Of a DNA stretch of 64,000 nt, positions 21,912 to 34,467 are shown one piece after another. Source of the DNA: Artocarpus heterophyllus (lineage: Eukaryota > Streptophyta > Magnoliopsida > Rosales > Moraceae). The stretch covers positions 33,910,052 through 33,974,051 of the forward strand of contig CM046348.1 in the NCBI GenBank assembly GCA_025403435.1, given 5' to 3'. Within the stretch, counting starts at the first letter, position 1, and every line of letters begins with the position of its first letter. Made by a program: the position numbers and the translations under genes. A model generated the notes under the pieces. That model was not told where the DNA came from, made no database searches, and worked only from the letters and a program-made list of their open reading frames with translations.

Positions 21912-23536
21912 GCAGAGTCATAGGCTTTGCTGTTGCTTTGTTGTTGTTGTTGTTTTTTTTTTTTTTTTTTTTTTTTTTTTGGGCTCAAGCTTAATTTACA
22001 GGAAGATTTTCTAAGAGAAGGATATTCTTGACATATGTGTGTTGCAGCCTTTATGTCCTTTTTTTTTAATGAATTTATGTCTCGACTAATATCGATTATA
22101 TTTTGTTTCATTTTTACAAAAAAAAAAAAAAAAAAAAAAAAATGAGGAAGATAGATGTATGTGGAAAAGAAGGGTTTTGATTTTTATCATCTGGCAGGTT
22201 TTGGAGCTGGGTATTGTGGTACACTCCATCATCATAGGAATTTCTTTGGGTGCTTCTGAGAGTCCCAAAACTATAAGGCCTTTAGTTGCTGCTCTGACTT
22301 TCCATCAATTTTTTGAGGGCATGGGACTTGGAGGTTGCATAGCTCAGGTATTACTACTATTATTTTTTTAATCTTTGATTTCTTTATCCTAATTTTTCTT
22401 ATGCGACAATATTTGTTGTAATTAGTTTTTGCTTGTCAACAATTTGTGTTTGAATCTAATGCTTTTAAAGTAGACGAAGTTGTATTCTTTATTAGTTTGA
22501 CCCCATTTTATAAGATAATTATTGGGGGTGTTTAAAAGTTCAACTTGAACCAATAGTTTAAAGTGGAAACAATATACTGCCATATACCTTAAAAAATTCA
22601 TATGGATATTGAGGAAAAAGATCATATGCTTCAACTTATTTTGAATTATTAGGTCAATTTGCATCTAAATTGAGAAAACAATTATGGTTCGTTTGATATG
22701 GTACTTCATATTGGTATTATTACCCTTTACTTGTTGACCATAGTTTGGTACCATATCAAAAACATATTCTATACTAATATAAGTATAGTGTTGTTGAATT
22801 GTTTAATTCTGTCAGGAGAGCTTATTAAATACTAGACTTCGAGATCTTTTTATGCTTAAGGATAAAAAAATGGGTGTTATGCTGGATAGTTTTACATTAA
22901 AAGGCAAAAAGAATCTATATGATGACGGCCTTTATGAATTATTTATTCCTTTTAATTTAAATATTTTATGTGATGGAGAAAATATTGCCCTTGGCATTAT
23001 TTTGCTAACATTATAGACCCACAAATAACGAGTTGACATTTGATAGGGGTCTACCATTTTAATTATACATATATGACAATTGAAAAAGGGTACTTCTAAA
23101 TTACAAATAATTGCAATAATCACGAAGGAAAAAAAAAAAAAAAAACTAGTCCAAAACCAAACAAATAATGTGAATAGAATGATGGAAACTTCATTTGGTT
23201 TTTAGCTTACATATATTTTTTGTTTTTTAGGCGAAGTTCAAGGTCCGAGCCGTTACAGTAATGGCGCTTTTCTTCTCCCTCACAACCCCAGTTGGGATTG
23301 CAATGGGAATCTGGATATCAAACAAATATGACGAAGACAGTCCAACAGCCCTTATTGTAGAAGGGATTTTCAATGCAGCATCAGCTGGGATCCTAATTTA
23401 CATGTCCCTCGTTGATCTACTTGCGGCAGATTTCATGAGCCCAAAGTTGCAAAACAATGGAAGACTACAAATTGGAGCAAATTTATCTCTTTTAGTTGGG
23501 GCTGGTTGTATGTCTCTTTTGGCTAAATGGGCTTAA
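21086..23536 (+). CDS. ZIP-family zinc/iron transporter, three exons, apparently intact
   Basis: Exons 21086-21763, 22198-22347 and 23231-23536, all introns GT...AG in phase 0, encode 377 residues. ZIP proteins move zinc, iron or related divalent cations into the cytosol. The order is signal peptide (about 1-27, ending AHVLG), acidic Cys-containing N-terminus ([10 protein letters not shown]), TM1 near 46-69, TM2 near 81-103, TM3 near 122-143, and a long variable loop. TM4-TM8 follow from residue 227. The ZIP signature is in exon 2: His235-Ser236 and Gly240 in TM4, and His262 and Glu266 in TM5 ([11 protein letters not shown]), the expected metal-pathway residues. The loop has a His-rich stretch ([15 protein letters not shown]). 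Oddity: a 19-residue unit is tandemly duplicated in this loop. Length and exon layout fit plant ZIP1/3/5/8/10-like members; the exact subtype and metal are not decided. The ZDRE upstream suggests zinc-status control. Confidence 0.93.
21539..21652 (+). repeat. 57-bp tandem duplication in the ZIP loop coding sequence
   Basis: Two in-frame 57-bp units (21539-21595 and 21596-21652) encode [19 protein letters not shown] and a near copy. They lie just before the His-rich stretch. The pseudogene copy at 62102-62654 has only one unit. Confidence 0.85.
21764..22197 (+). other. Intron 1 of the ZIP gene
   Basis: GT...AG, 434 bp, with two long T runs (about 21881-21909 and 21952-21980) and an A run (about 22119-22142). 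Open frames on the minus strand here are homopolymer artefacts. Confidence 0.85.
22348..23230 (+). other. Intron 2 of the ZIP gene
   Basis: GT...AG, 883 bp, AT-rich. Its segment near 23010-23085 is matched in inverted orientation at about 52100-52185, in intron 2 of the ZIP pseudogene, which supports duplication of the whole gene rather than retroposition. Confidence 0.8.
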
Positions 23537-24254
23537 TTAAATAATACAGTTTATGTGTATATTATTTGATTCAGTGATAAAGTTGCCCCTTCTTCCATCC
23601 TCCACCTTTTTTTTTTTTTTGTTTTTGGTTTGTAATTTGTATTGGTGATGCGTAATGGGATTGCGTTACCTCCACAAAAACTAGATCCAAGTTTTAAGTG
23701 GCGGAAAATGGCCAAAAAGAAAAAAGAGAAAATAATGTCATGGGATTCCACAAAAAGGCTAGTTTTTTATTTATTTTATTATTTTGTGTAAAATGTAAAT
23801 TATGTGTCTTTTCAGATAAGAGACATTCTGTTCTCATGCACATGTAGCCACCTTGGGCCCTAGCTCCCTCTGGCCCAAGTGAGTCCCTTACAATTTAGTT
23901 TCCCAAACAAAATATTTTGCACTTTTAATGTACGTCTATTTTAAACTTAAAATACCAAATAAACGAAAAATCAACCACAAATTATACAAAATACACAACT
24001 TTAGGAACCCTAAGCTGAAAGTATATGACACTCGACCTCTAAAAGAAATCCTAACTCCGCCATTATGTATATGTTTTTGTTACTAAATAAATTATTCATG
24101 TTTGCTTATTACTGTATATTCAAATATATATTTATTATTTGAATGCCACATAACTCTATAAGGGACAATTTGTGACATAATCAAAATATGTAGATAATAT
24201 AGAAAGAAAGACAATTATCACAAAATCAAATAATAAACACCCCAAGTTTCTAGG
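23537..24254. other. Spacer between the two convergent ZIP copies
   Basis: About 0.7 kb of 3'-flanking DNA, AT-rich. No gene seen. It presumably contains the polyadenylation regions of both copies. Confidence 0.5.
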
Positions 24255-24466
24255 TAAATTAAGGCTAAAGAGAAATAAAACCGGCCAATAAGCAAAAGAG
24301 ATAGAAGTATTTGCCACTGTTTGGAGCCTTCCATTGTTTTGCAACTTTGGGTTCATGAAACCTACTGCAAGCATATCAACAAGAGACATGTAAATGAGAA
24401 TCCCAACTGTTGTTGCATTGAAAAATACCTGCTATAATAAGAGCTGTTGGGGGCGTTTTCATTATG
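24255..24466 (-). pseudogene. ZIP pseudogene, 3' part of exon 3
   Basis: The minus-strand translation matches exon 3 of the intact gene (PTALI, then [28 protein letters not shown]). A one-base frameshift lies near 24422, and the final transmembrane stretch is scrambled with no clear stop. The exon is cut at 24466 by gypsy element B. The 5-bp TSD TTATG (24462-24466) recurs at 51858-51862, where the exon continues. Confidence 0.88.
24462..24466. repeat. Left TSD of gypsy B (TTATG)
   Basis: Identical to 51858-51862. Confidence 0.85.
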
Positions 24467-25346
24467 TGTACCACCCCGGAATTTATTTAATGTTATTGTA
24501 ATGTAAAATGATGAATTAGTGTGCCATAATTAATGTTTCAACATTAATTTGATTATTTGGTTGAATTTTGAATTTTTGGTTGTTTTGTTAATTTGATGAA
24601 TTCAAATGATTTCTTATTGTTTTAAAATGATGTTTTGAGTTTTAAAGCACAACAATTTGTAAAATGTTAAAAATATTCCGTTTTACAAAACCGTGGGTGG
24701 CATTTGGTTTTCGCACAGTAAAACCGCCCACTGTTTCTCTCTATTTATTCTCTCTCCTCTCCTTCTCTCTTCACTCTCCCTGATCTCTCTCTCTCTCTCT
24801 CTTCCTCACCCGTGGTGAGATCCTCTCTCACTCTCTCTCTCGGTTTCTCCTCTCTCCCTCAATTTCTCTCTCAAATTTTTGAATCAAAAGTCAAATCCAA
24901 GCTTCGGGTTAGCAAGGAGGGAGCTCGGGAACGTGATTTGGCAACCGAAAACGTGGATTGAAGCTTCGATTCGAGGTTAGTTTTGAAATTTCTAAACTTT
25001 TTCCAAAATTTTCAATTTTGTGCATTTTTGAAATTTAAGTTCGTCTGAGCTTAGAAAACCTTTGATTTGAGTTAAATGAACTTGGAACAACTAGAATCTA
25101 AGCTTAGATTGAAGAAAAATGAATTAAATTCAAGATTTTTCATTTTTCCCCTCATTTTTCTATTTTCAGATTTTTGAGATTTTTGTGTTTGAATCTTGTT
25201 TAAATGAGTTCAAAAGTGTTCTAGCATGTTTTTTTTATCATCTATGATTGTTTTCCATGCCTGAAATTTGAGAAAAACAGGTTAAAATCAAGATTTGGAT
25301 TTTAGGAGATTGAAAACCCGTGGCTAGAATTTTTAGGTTTTCCCAT

Positions 25347-25515
25347 TTCGGCAGGCCGAACTACATGTTCGGCAGGCTGGATTCAAAGGATCGGCAGGCT
25401 GGAGTTCATCTGTCCGGCAGGCCGAACCTGGGAAATGTCCGACTGACAAGACTTGGTTTTCGGCAGGCCGAACCATACAGTTCGGCCAGTTGAAGCAGGG
25501 AGTCCGACAGGCCGG
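25347..25515 (+). repeat. Palindromic GC-rich array in 5' LTR of B
   Basis: About eight units, more degenerate than in the A-type LTRs (GGCAGGCTGG, CGACTGACAAG and similar variants). Confidence 0.75.
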
Positions 25516-26459
25516 CAGAGCCTAGGGAAAATTTTGTGATTTTTCACCCGTTTTTACTATTTTGAACCCCGATTTAAATTTCAACCTTGTAGAATGATTT
25601 TATAGATACAAATGGCACACTAGGACATCATGAAATGGTTTAGTAACATAGAATGTCTCGAACTAGATATTGATCAACTTAGTGTGTATCTAGGATCGTT
25701 CGTGGTTCCGTGGAACTAACGTATAGCGGACTGAGATTACGGTGTGGCCACCGACACGAGTATCGAGGTAGGACTTCTATCCCATTCCTTGGTAACCTAG
25801 TTTCAAAATGAGTTGGCTGTGAAAAGGATTTCTATTAAAATGTTTTCAACGGTTGTTTGAAAATGAATTTATCGGTTATATTTTAATATACCGTGAACTG
25901 AAATGAACTTCATAATGAATGTAAATGACAATACTAGGTAAATGGGTTTTGAATGATGATGAAAATAAACACATAGGCATGATGCCATATCAGAGATCGG
26001 GTCGTGTAGTGATCGACCTTGGGGGCAGTTCCCGAAACCCAGCTAGGCCACTACGGTGGTGATATCCTTATGGTTTGCCTAGGAAAATAAAATGATGTTT
26101 CTGGTCGACCTAATAAACTATTTTGGGTAAGAACGGTTTTATTTAAAATTTATTTATTTATTCAATGTTTCTTTTAAGTAATTTCTTGAATAATGAGATT
26201 TTTCTTCAAATTAAATAATTTATTAAAACATAGTCCTACTGAGCCTTTCGCTCACGTTTTATTTGTTTTGAACTTTCCCTTCTAGGTGGTTTCCCATTTA
26301 TGGTTGGAGAAGATTCAACGGACCGAGCTCAGGAGCAGTAGAAGGATTAGTAGATTTATTCGTATTATTTAATCAAAGCATGTAATGTTTTCAACTTTCT
26401 TTGTGCTGGGACTGTGGTTGTATTATTATATTATCAGTACCATGTGTGTGCACAAGTTG

Positions 26460-26476
26460 TGGGTCTGTGGGACCCA
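26460..26476 (+). other. Conserved LTR hairpin, B-type variant
   Basis: TGGGTC-TGTGG-GACCCA. The sixth stem pair is C:G where the A-type LTRs have T:A. The 3' LTR copy at 51675-51691 has one broken pair. Confidence 0.5.
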
Positions 26477-26645
26477 TACTCGCTATGTTTATTATTTATT
26501 ATTTATTTTCATGCAATGGTTTTCTTGAAACTTTCACATTTTATATTTAATTCAAACCCTAAACTCATAATTTTTAATTAAACACTCCTTTAATTAATTT
26601 AAATGATCCCCCATGTCACCTCCCGTACTCCGGGGCATGACAGAA

Positions 26646-26654
26646 TGGTATCAG
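26646..26654 (+). other. Left half of the primer-binding site of B, disrupted
   Basis: TGGTATCAG, with the remaining AGC at 44995-44997 beyond the copia insertion. ATCAG (26650-26654) is the copia TSD, repeated at 44990-44994. Confidence 0.88.
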
Positions 26655-27597
26655 TGTTAGACATGTATGCCCTAAGGAGTAAAAATGTAATACGTTTTTG
26701 GAGACATTTTTATCAATAAAGAATTTATTCATTTATATATACCAAATCTTGTCCTCTTTACGTTCATAGTTGTTGAATTTATGATAAGCAAACAGTAGTC
26801 TGAGACTGTCAGTCTAAACCTTAAGAATTGGGCATATGATGGGATGATTATGCGGTAGACATGATTCTTAAGATGATGGTCTAAAACATATGATCTGCAA
26901 TCGAGGGAATAAAGTTTGGTGCTTTATTCATGTAAAGATTGTTATGTTGTCTATATCCTTTTTAGGAGATGGTTTGTCTTGACCATTGGAGTTGGACTCT
27001 GTGAATAGAAACATTGACGCGTTGTCATAAGTGACGACGTGTTGGATCGGGACATAAAGTGAATTGGTTTGGATTAATAATTCTATCTTGGCAAATCGAT
27101 TCACTTTAGACAGTCATTTGTATTGTATCTTAATCCTGAGATGAATAGTGGGCCCGTTATCTCGACTTGTGTCTTTTGATGTACCAATGGGTGACTCCCA
27201 CATCTCTATAGTGGTATGCATGCCGGTACGTTGGAGGCATGACTCTTGATAGCGTAGACTTTTTATTCATAGATATGGAATCCATAGCTCCTCTTTAGGA
27301 GTAATGATATCCTCTTATATGCGTTGTCCTATAATTGGAAAATTGGAGCACTCAACCATTTGGATACATAGGTGTAACGAATGGTATACTATCTTTAGAT
27401 GGTAAGTTTTCTAATGGTGAGACAATGGAACGTAAGATAAAAATAATCGGGAAGGTAAGACAGAACTTGTCCTTAAGCCGATTATGGATTATCATATGGG
27501 GATACGATGCATTATGATATGTCATGGAGACTTAGCTACACAAGCTTCGTAATTCTATAAAGTTCGAGAGTGCAGCTCCAAGCTTTTAGTGGAGTAG
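26655..27597 (+). repeat. 5' LTR of the copia element, first part
   Basis: Matches 43020-43937 of the 3' LTR closely. Ends at the A2 TSD AGTAG (27593-27597). Confidence 0.9.
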
Positions 27598-29722
27598 TGT
27601 AACGTCCCGAAATTTATTTAACATTAATGTAATGTAAATGATGAATTAGTGTGCCATAATTAAAGTTTTAACTTTAATTAGATTATTTGGTTGGATTTTT
27701 AGTTTTTGGTTGTTTTGTTAAATTGGTGTGTTCAAAAGATTTCTTGTTGATTTAAAATGATGTTTTGAGTTTTAAAACACAACAATTTGTAAAATGTTAA
27801 AAATACTCCGTTTTACAAAACCGTGGGCGGCACATGATTTTCGCACAGTAAAACCGCCTACCGATTTTCTCTATTTATTTCTCTTTTCTCTCTCTCTCTC
27901 CTCACTCTCACGTTCAACTCTCTCTCTCTTCTCTCTCTCTCTCGGCAGCTCCCTCTCTCTCTCAATCTCTTTCAAAAATTTTGATTTCCATTCGAATCCA
28001 AGCTTCGGAACAGCAAGGAGGAAGCTCGGGGACGTGATTCGGCGACCGAGAACGCGGATTGAAGCTTCGATTCGAGGTTAGATTCGAAATTTCTAAACTT
28101 TTTACAAAATTTTCGATTTTGTGTGTTTTTGAAATCTAAGTTTGTTTTAGCTTAGAAAACCGTGGATTTGTGTTAAATGAGCTTAGAACAACTAGAATCT
28201 AAGCCTAGATTGAAGAAAAACGGATTGGATTCAAGATTTTCATTTTTCTCCTCTTTTTCTCATTTTCAGATTTTTGAGGATTTTGAGTTTAAATGTTGTT
28301 TAAATGATTCCAAACATGTTCTAGAATGTTTTTCTATCAATTATAGTTGTTTTTCATGCCTGGGATTTGAGAAAAACAGGTTAGAAACAAGATTTGGATT
28401 TTGGGGATCGAGAAACCCGTGGCTGGGATTTCTGGATCTTCCCAGTTCGGCAGGCCGAAGTTCATGTTCGGCAGGCCGGTGTTCTTCCGACCAGCAGGCC
28501 GAATCTGGGGAAATGTTCGGCAGGCCGAACTTTGCTTCCGGTAGGCCGAACTGTGCAGTTCGGCAGGCCGAAGCAGGGCGTCCGGCAGGCCGACCGAGGC
28601 ATGGAAAATTTTGTGATTTTTACCCGATTTCACTGTTTTGAACCCTAATTTAAATCCCAACCTTATAGGATGATTTTAATGATACAAATGGCACACTAGG
28701 ACATCATGAAATGATTTAGTAACATAGAATGTTTCGAACTAGATATTGATCAACTTAGTTTGTATCTAGGATTGTTCGTGGTTCCGTGGAGCTAACGTAT
28801 AGCGGATCGGGATTACGGTGTGGGGTACCGGCACGAGTACTGAGGTAGGACTTCTATCCTATTTCTTTGGTAGCCTGGTTTTGAAATGATTTGGCTTTGA
28901 AAAGGATTTCTATCAAAATGTTTTCAACGGTTGTTTGAAAATGGTTTTATCGGTTATATTTTTATATACCGTGACATGAAATGAATTTCATAATGAATGT
29001 AATTGACAACACTCGGTAATTGGGTTTTGAATGATAATGATAATAAACACATGGGCATGATTCCATATCAGAGATCGGGTCGTGATCGACCTTGGGGGCA
29101 GGTCCCGAAACCCAGCTGGGCCACTACGGTGGTGATTTCATGTTTTGCCTAGGTAAAAGTAAACTGGCGTTTTGATTTGACGAGTAGACTGTTCTGTGTC
29201 AGAACGGTTCTACTCAATTTATTTATTCAAGTTCCCTTTTTGTATAACTCCTGATAATGTTATGTTTCTTTGCATTAAATTATTTTATAAAACTTAGTCC
29301 TACTGAGCCTTTCGCTCACGTTTTACTGTTTTAAATTTCCCCCCTTCTAGGTGGTTTCCCATTTAGGTTTGGAGAAGATTCTTCGGACCGAACTCAGGAG
29401 CAATAGGAGAATTTATTTACATTCTGTATTTATTAATCAAGGCATGTAAGACTTAACTTTATTTGTACTTGGACTGTAATTGTATTTATGATATTGTCAG
29501 AACCATGTGTGTGCACAAGTTGTGGGTTGTGGAACCCATATTCGCGGTTTTTATTCAATTATTATTATTTGCTAAATATTTGTAAATTCGTTTATCAAAT
29601 GTGGTGGAAAATCTCTTTATTTCTTACTTAATTGGATTTTTAAACCCTTAATTTCAATTAAATTCTCTTTTAATTAATCTAAATATTCTGCCACGTCACC
29701 TCCCGTACTCCGGGGCGTGACA
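27598..29722 (+). repeat. 5' LTR of gypsy A2 (2125 bp)
   Basis: Very similar to the 3' LTR. It lacks one array unit and carries small indels relative to its partner. Array at 28446-28594, hairpin at 29523-29538. Confidence 0.93.
28446..28594 (+). repeat. Palindromic GC-rich array in 5' LTR of A2, one unit shorter
   Basis: Seven to eight units. The GTGATGATCGG-type unit present at 35341-35361 in the 3' LTR is missing. Confidence 0.8.
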
Positions 29723-29725
29723 GAA

Positions 29726-29737
29726 TGGTATCAGAGC
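29726..29737 (+). other. Primer-binding site of A2
   Basis: TGGTATCAGAGC, three bases after the 5' LTR. Confidence 0.85.
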
Positions 29738-29827
29738 TCAAGGTTATGAACCTTGGGAATTGTGCACACATAGGTTTGACAATGAAATACCTCTGACAGT
29801 CCAAATTTTGTTTTCAGAAGTGAGAGA

Positions 29828-32800
29828 ATGGCACCTAGACGTCGTTCGACAGCTGACGCCGAGTTCGGAAATGATGAGGGCCTGATGAGGTCTATGATTG
29901 CGGCTTTCCGGCAGATGGCAGCCAGGACTAGACCGGAAGACTCCAGTGTTGGTAGTCGGCATGCTTTCTTTAAGGAATTTCGGCGGGCGTCTATTCTGAC
30001 TTTTGATGGCAATGGGGATCCGCAGTTAGCAGAGTATTGGTTGGATTCGATCTTGAAGCATCTTAATACTCTTGGTGTGCCTGAGGAGTATCGTGTGGAG
30101 TTTGCGGCATATAAGCTCGAGGGTGGCGCTAACACCTGGTGGAAACAAACTAAGCGTCTGGAGCGCGGTGGCGATATTGGTTGGGACAAGTTCGAGGATC
30201 TGTTCTATGATCGGTATTTTCCGCAGGGATATCGAGATCAGAAGGCAGCTGAGTTTTATAGATTGCAGCAGGGTGATATGTCAGTTCGGGAGTATGAGGC
30301 AAAGTTTAACGAGTTGGCTAGGTTTACTCCATCAGCTGTGGCATCGGAGCGTGAGAAATGCATCAAGTTCCAGGAAGGACTCAAGGCTCCTATTCGACGG
30401 CAGTTGGTTGCTCTACGGCTTAGGGGTTTCGGAGAGCTTGTGTCGTCGGTGATCTCCGTGGAGAATGATTACGTGCAGTATTGTGAGGACCGAGCCAAGG
30501 CTTCAGGAGGACCGCAGAGGAGTGGCAGGAAGAGCACCAGTAGTCGTCCAGCTCCGGGGAAAGGCAAGCAAGGCGGTGCGACCAGTGGCAGCAGCAGTTC
30601 GTCTGGCAGCGGGCGTAGCAACCCCTACAGCTTTCATTGTCATTTCTGTCAGCAGCCCGGACACATCAAGAGGAATTGCCCGATCAGGAGTGCTCGTCTT
30701 GGATCGTAGACCGGGGAGGATGCAAGTCGTCAGTCTCAGCCTCAGCCTCAGACCCTACCTCCGCCTCCGTAGTACCCGCAGTTGCAGTATCCACAGTTTT
30801 CTCCTCAGCAATTCTCATATCCGGCACGGGGGCAGCAGCCGCAGTATTTTCAGCGCAGTGTTCCTCAGTATAGAGCTCCGAGTACAGGTAGTGTGCAGTC
30901 ATCTCCATCTCAGCAGTATCAGCCGAGTAATCCAGGACCCAGTAATGTTGGTAGAGGAAAAGGGAAGGCGCCAGTGCAGGTTCATGCAATGGCATCTGGA
31001 GGGTCAGATTCTCAGATTGGTAACGCGGTTGTCGATGGTATGGTTTTGGTTTCTAGATCTCAAGCTCGCGTTTTATTTGATACCGGTGCATCTCATTCTC
31101 TCATTTCGAGTTCCTTTGTACATGCCTTGAGATTAGAGATAGAAGAGTTTAATGAACCCCTAGTTATAACTTCTCCTTTGGGGCGGGTGTGTGTGAATTG
31201 TATGTGTAAATCTTGTAAAATAAAGATTGGGGATGAGATTTTGAAAAGTGATTTGATTATACTCCCCATGAGTTCTTCTGATGTGATTTTAGGGATGGAC
31301 TGGTTGTCCAGGTATAGTGCAGTTGTGGACTGCCAACTTAGAAAAGTGACCCTAGTGTCTGATAGGGGGACGGTAATCACTTACCAGGGTGGTGGTGATT
31401 GGCTAATAAGTGAGCGTCTCATGAAGTCATGTCTAGAAGGGCGAAGGAATCTAGATTGTTTTGCTTTTCTTGCCAATCTAGATTGCGAGCCCTATGTTTC
31501 GAGTAGTGGTGTAGCGATTTCGGTGGTTGATGAGTTCGAGGATGTCTTCCCCGACGAGTTATCAGGGTTACCACCGCATCGGGAGATTGAGTTTGGTATC
31601 GAGTTGTTTCCAGGGACATCACCGATTTCTATGGCACCTTATCGGATGGCGCCAGCAGAAATGAAGGAATTGAGGAAGCAACTTCAGGAGCTTGCTGATA
31701 AAGGATATATTCGAAATAGCACATCTCCGTGGGGAGCACCTGTTTTGTTTGCTAAGAAGCACGATGGGACTCTCAGTTTATGTGTGGATTATCGGCAGCT
31801 GAATCGTGTTACGGTGAAGAACAAGTATCCTTTGCCTAGGATTGATGAGCTATTTGATCAGTTGGGAGGTTCGCGATACTTCTCGAAGATTGATTTGCGG
31901 TCAGGTTATCATCAGCTCAGAATCAAAGAAGAGGACATTCCCAAGACAGCTTTTAGGACTCGGTATGGGCACTTTGAGTTTCTGGTTATGTCTTTCGGGT
32001 TGACGAATGCTCCAGCAGCTTTTATGGATTTGATGAACAGGATATTTAGTCCGTATCTGGATCAGTTTGTGATCGTGTTCATCGATGATATTCTTGTGTA
32101 TTCTAAGACTTGGGAGGAGCATGAGCAGCATCTTCGGATCGTGCTTCAGACTCTGCGGGAGCACCAGTTGTATGCTAAGAGGGAAAAATGTGAGTTCTGG
32201 TTGACTGAGGTCAACTTTCTGGGTCATGTCATCTCAGAGCATGGTATTTCAGTGGATCCGTCCAAGATTGAAGCTATATTGGAGTGGGAACGACCAAGGA
32301 ATGTAGCGGAGATTCGCAGCTTCTTAGGTCTTGCTGGATATTACCGGAAATTTGTAAAGGACTTTTCAAATATTGCAGCTCCGTTGACGAGGTTGATCAG
32401 GAAAAACGTCAGGTTTGAGTGGGATGAAGACTGTGAGTCTGCTTTTCAGGAATTGAAGAACCGGTTGACTTCAGCTCCAGTATTAGTTATTCCTAGCAGT
32501 GATGAGCCGTATGAGGTTTATGCTGATGCTTCAGGGCGTGGACTTGGATGCGTGTTGATGCAGCATGGACGTGTGGTTGCGTACGGATCGAGACAGCTAC
32601 GACCTCACGAGCGGAATTATCCTACTCACGATTTAGAGCTTGCAGCGGTGATCTACGCGCTGAAGATTTGGAGATGTTACTTGTATGGAGCATCGTTTCA
32701 GGTCTTCTCCGATCACAAGAGTTTGAGGCATTTGTTCACTCAGAGGGATCTCAACTTGAGGCAGCGCAGATGCGTAGAGTACATGGAGGATTATGATTTC

Positions 32801-34419
32801 GCGTTGCAGTATCATCCCGGAAAAGCTAATGTGGTAGCGGACGCGCTTAGCAGGAAGTCTTCGGGGATTCTCGCTTGTTTGATTTTTGAGGACTAGAGCA
32901 GGGATGCGACAGTGAGTGAGTATCGGCTACAGTATCATGAAGACGGTGATCGAGTTTTGTTGTATCATGTGGAAGCGACTCCAGCTCTTGTTCGGATGGT
33001 GAAGCAAGGTCAGTGGCAGGATCGACATTTGCAGGGGATTTGGTCACGGATTCAGAACGGGGAGCAGTTCGAGGAATGGAGCGTACATGCAGATGGATCG
33101 TTGTACTTCCGGGAGCGTCTTGCAGTTCCAGTTATCGCCGAGGTGACGAAATTTGTTCTAGACGAAGCTCATAGGTCTCAGTTCGCTATTCATCCGGGAA
33201 GCACCAAGATGTATCGTGATTTGAAGAGGCACTATTGGTGGAGAGGCATGAAGAAAGATGTTCGCGAGTACGTGGCCAAGTGTTCGACGTGTCTTCAGGT
33301 GAAAGCTGAGCACCAGAAGCCTGCAGGTCAGCTTCAGCCGCTTCCTATTCCAGGGTGGAAATGGGAGCATGTGACGATGGATTTCCTCACAGGTTTGCCG
33401 AGGACGGAGCAGCGGCATGATGCAGTTTGGGTTGTGGTCGACAGGTTGACAAAATCAGCGCATTTCATTTCGTTTAGGTCGACGTGTTCCAGGAAGATTC
33501 TCGGGGAGCTGTATATGCAGAACATTGTGAGGTTGCATGGAGTTCCTTTGTCCATCACCTCTGATCGAGACACAAGGTTTAATGCTAAGTACTGGAGGAG
33601 TTTTCAGGAGGCTTTGGGTACGGATTTGAACTTCAGTACGGCGTTTCATCCTCAGACTGATGGGCAGTCTGAGCGGGTCATTCAGGTTCTCGAGGATATG
33701 TTGCGTGCTTGTGCGTTGGACTTCGGCGGGAATTGGAAGCAATATTTGCATTTGGCGGAGTTCGCGTACAACAACAGTTATCAGGCGAGTATCGTTATGG
33801 CACCATTTGAGGCGTTGTATGGGCGACCGTGTCGGTCACCTGTGTGTTGGGCCGAGCCGGAGGATAGAGTTATTCTTGGGCCAGATTTATTCGTGTCAGC
33901 AACGAGAAAGTCGCGGTGATCCGGGATCGGTTGAGAGCAGCTCAGAGTCGGCAGAAGAGCTACGCAGATAGGAGACGTAGACCCTTAGAGTTCACGGTTG
34001 GAGACTTTGTTCTCTTGAGGGTGTCACCTCGTAAGGGAACTATGCGGTTCGGAGTGAGTGGGAAACTCGCGCCGAGGTATATTGGGCCGTTCGGGATCAC
34101 TCAGCGTGTTGGTGTGGTTGCTTATCGGCTTGATCTTCCGCCCGAACTTTCTCATGTGCACGATGTGTTTCATGTGTCGATGCTTAGGAAATGTCCACCT
34201 GGGCAGGATAAGGTAGTATCGTTTCGCGATGTGCAGGTTCAGGAGGATACGACGTATGAAGAAGTGCCGATTCAGATTATCGACCGGAAAGTGATTAGCT
34301 TGCGTCGTCGTGAGATACCGTTGGTAAAGGTCGTGTGGCAGCATCACGGGGTTGATGAAGCCACTTGGGAACTAGAGTCGAGTATGCGGGAGTTATATCC
34401 GCATTTGTTTTGTTTTTGA
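29828..34419 (+). pseudogene. gag-pol of gypsy A2, disabled
   Basis: Same architecture as A1. Gag runs from 29828, with a CCHC knuckle near 30636-30680. The pol part is open from 30782 to 32896: protease LFDTGAS near 31074, RT core FIDDILVYS near 32080, RNase H. Integrase follows to the C-terminal WELESSMRELYPHLFCF. Breaks: TAG at 30707, 30770 and 32894 (between RNase H and integrase), and a one-base deletion near 33888 at the start of the GPY/F region. The zinc-binding and D,D(35)E integrase residues look conserved. The TAG at 32894 is shared with A3. Confidence 0.92.
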
Positions 34420-34454
34420 GATGAGTTGTAAATTTCGAGGACGAAATTTCTTTT

Positions 34455-34467
34455 AGGGGTGGAGAGT
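34455..34467 (+). other. Polypurine tract of A2
   Basis: AGGGGTGGAGAGT just before the 3' LTR. Confidence 0.75.

Larger units (their letters stand above)
24467..26642 (+). repeat. 5' LTR of gypsy B (2176 bp)
   Basis: Begins TGTACCACCCCGG, slightly mutated relative to its partner, and ends CATGACA. TATA-like CTATTTATT near 24742, palindromic array 25347-25515, hairpin 26460-26476. Confidence 0.9.

Noticed and set aside
21839..22111. Lys/Gln-rich minus-strand frame
   Set aside because: Translation of poly-T tracts in ZIP intron 1.
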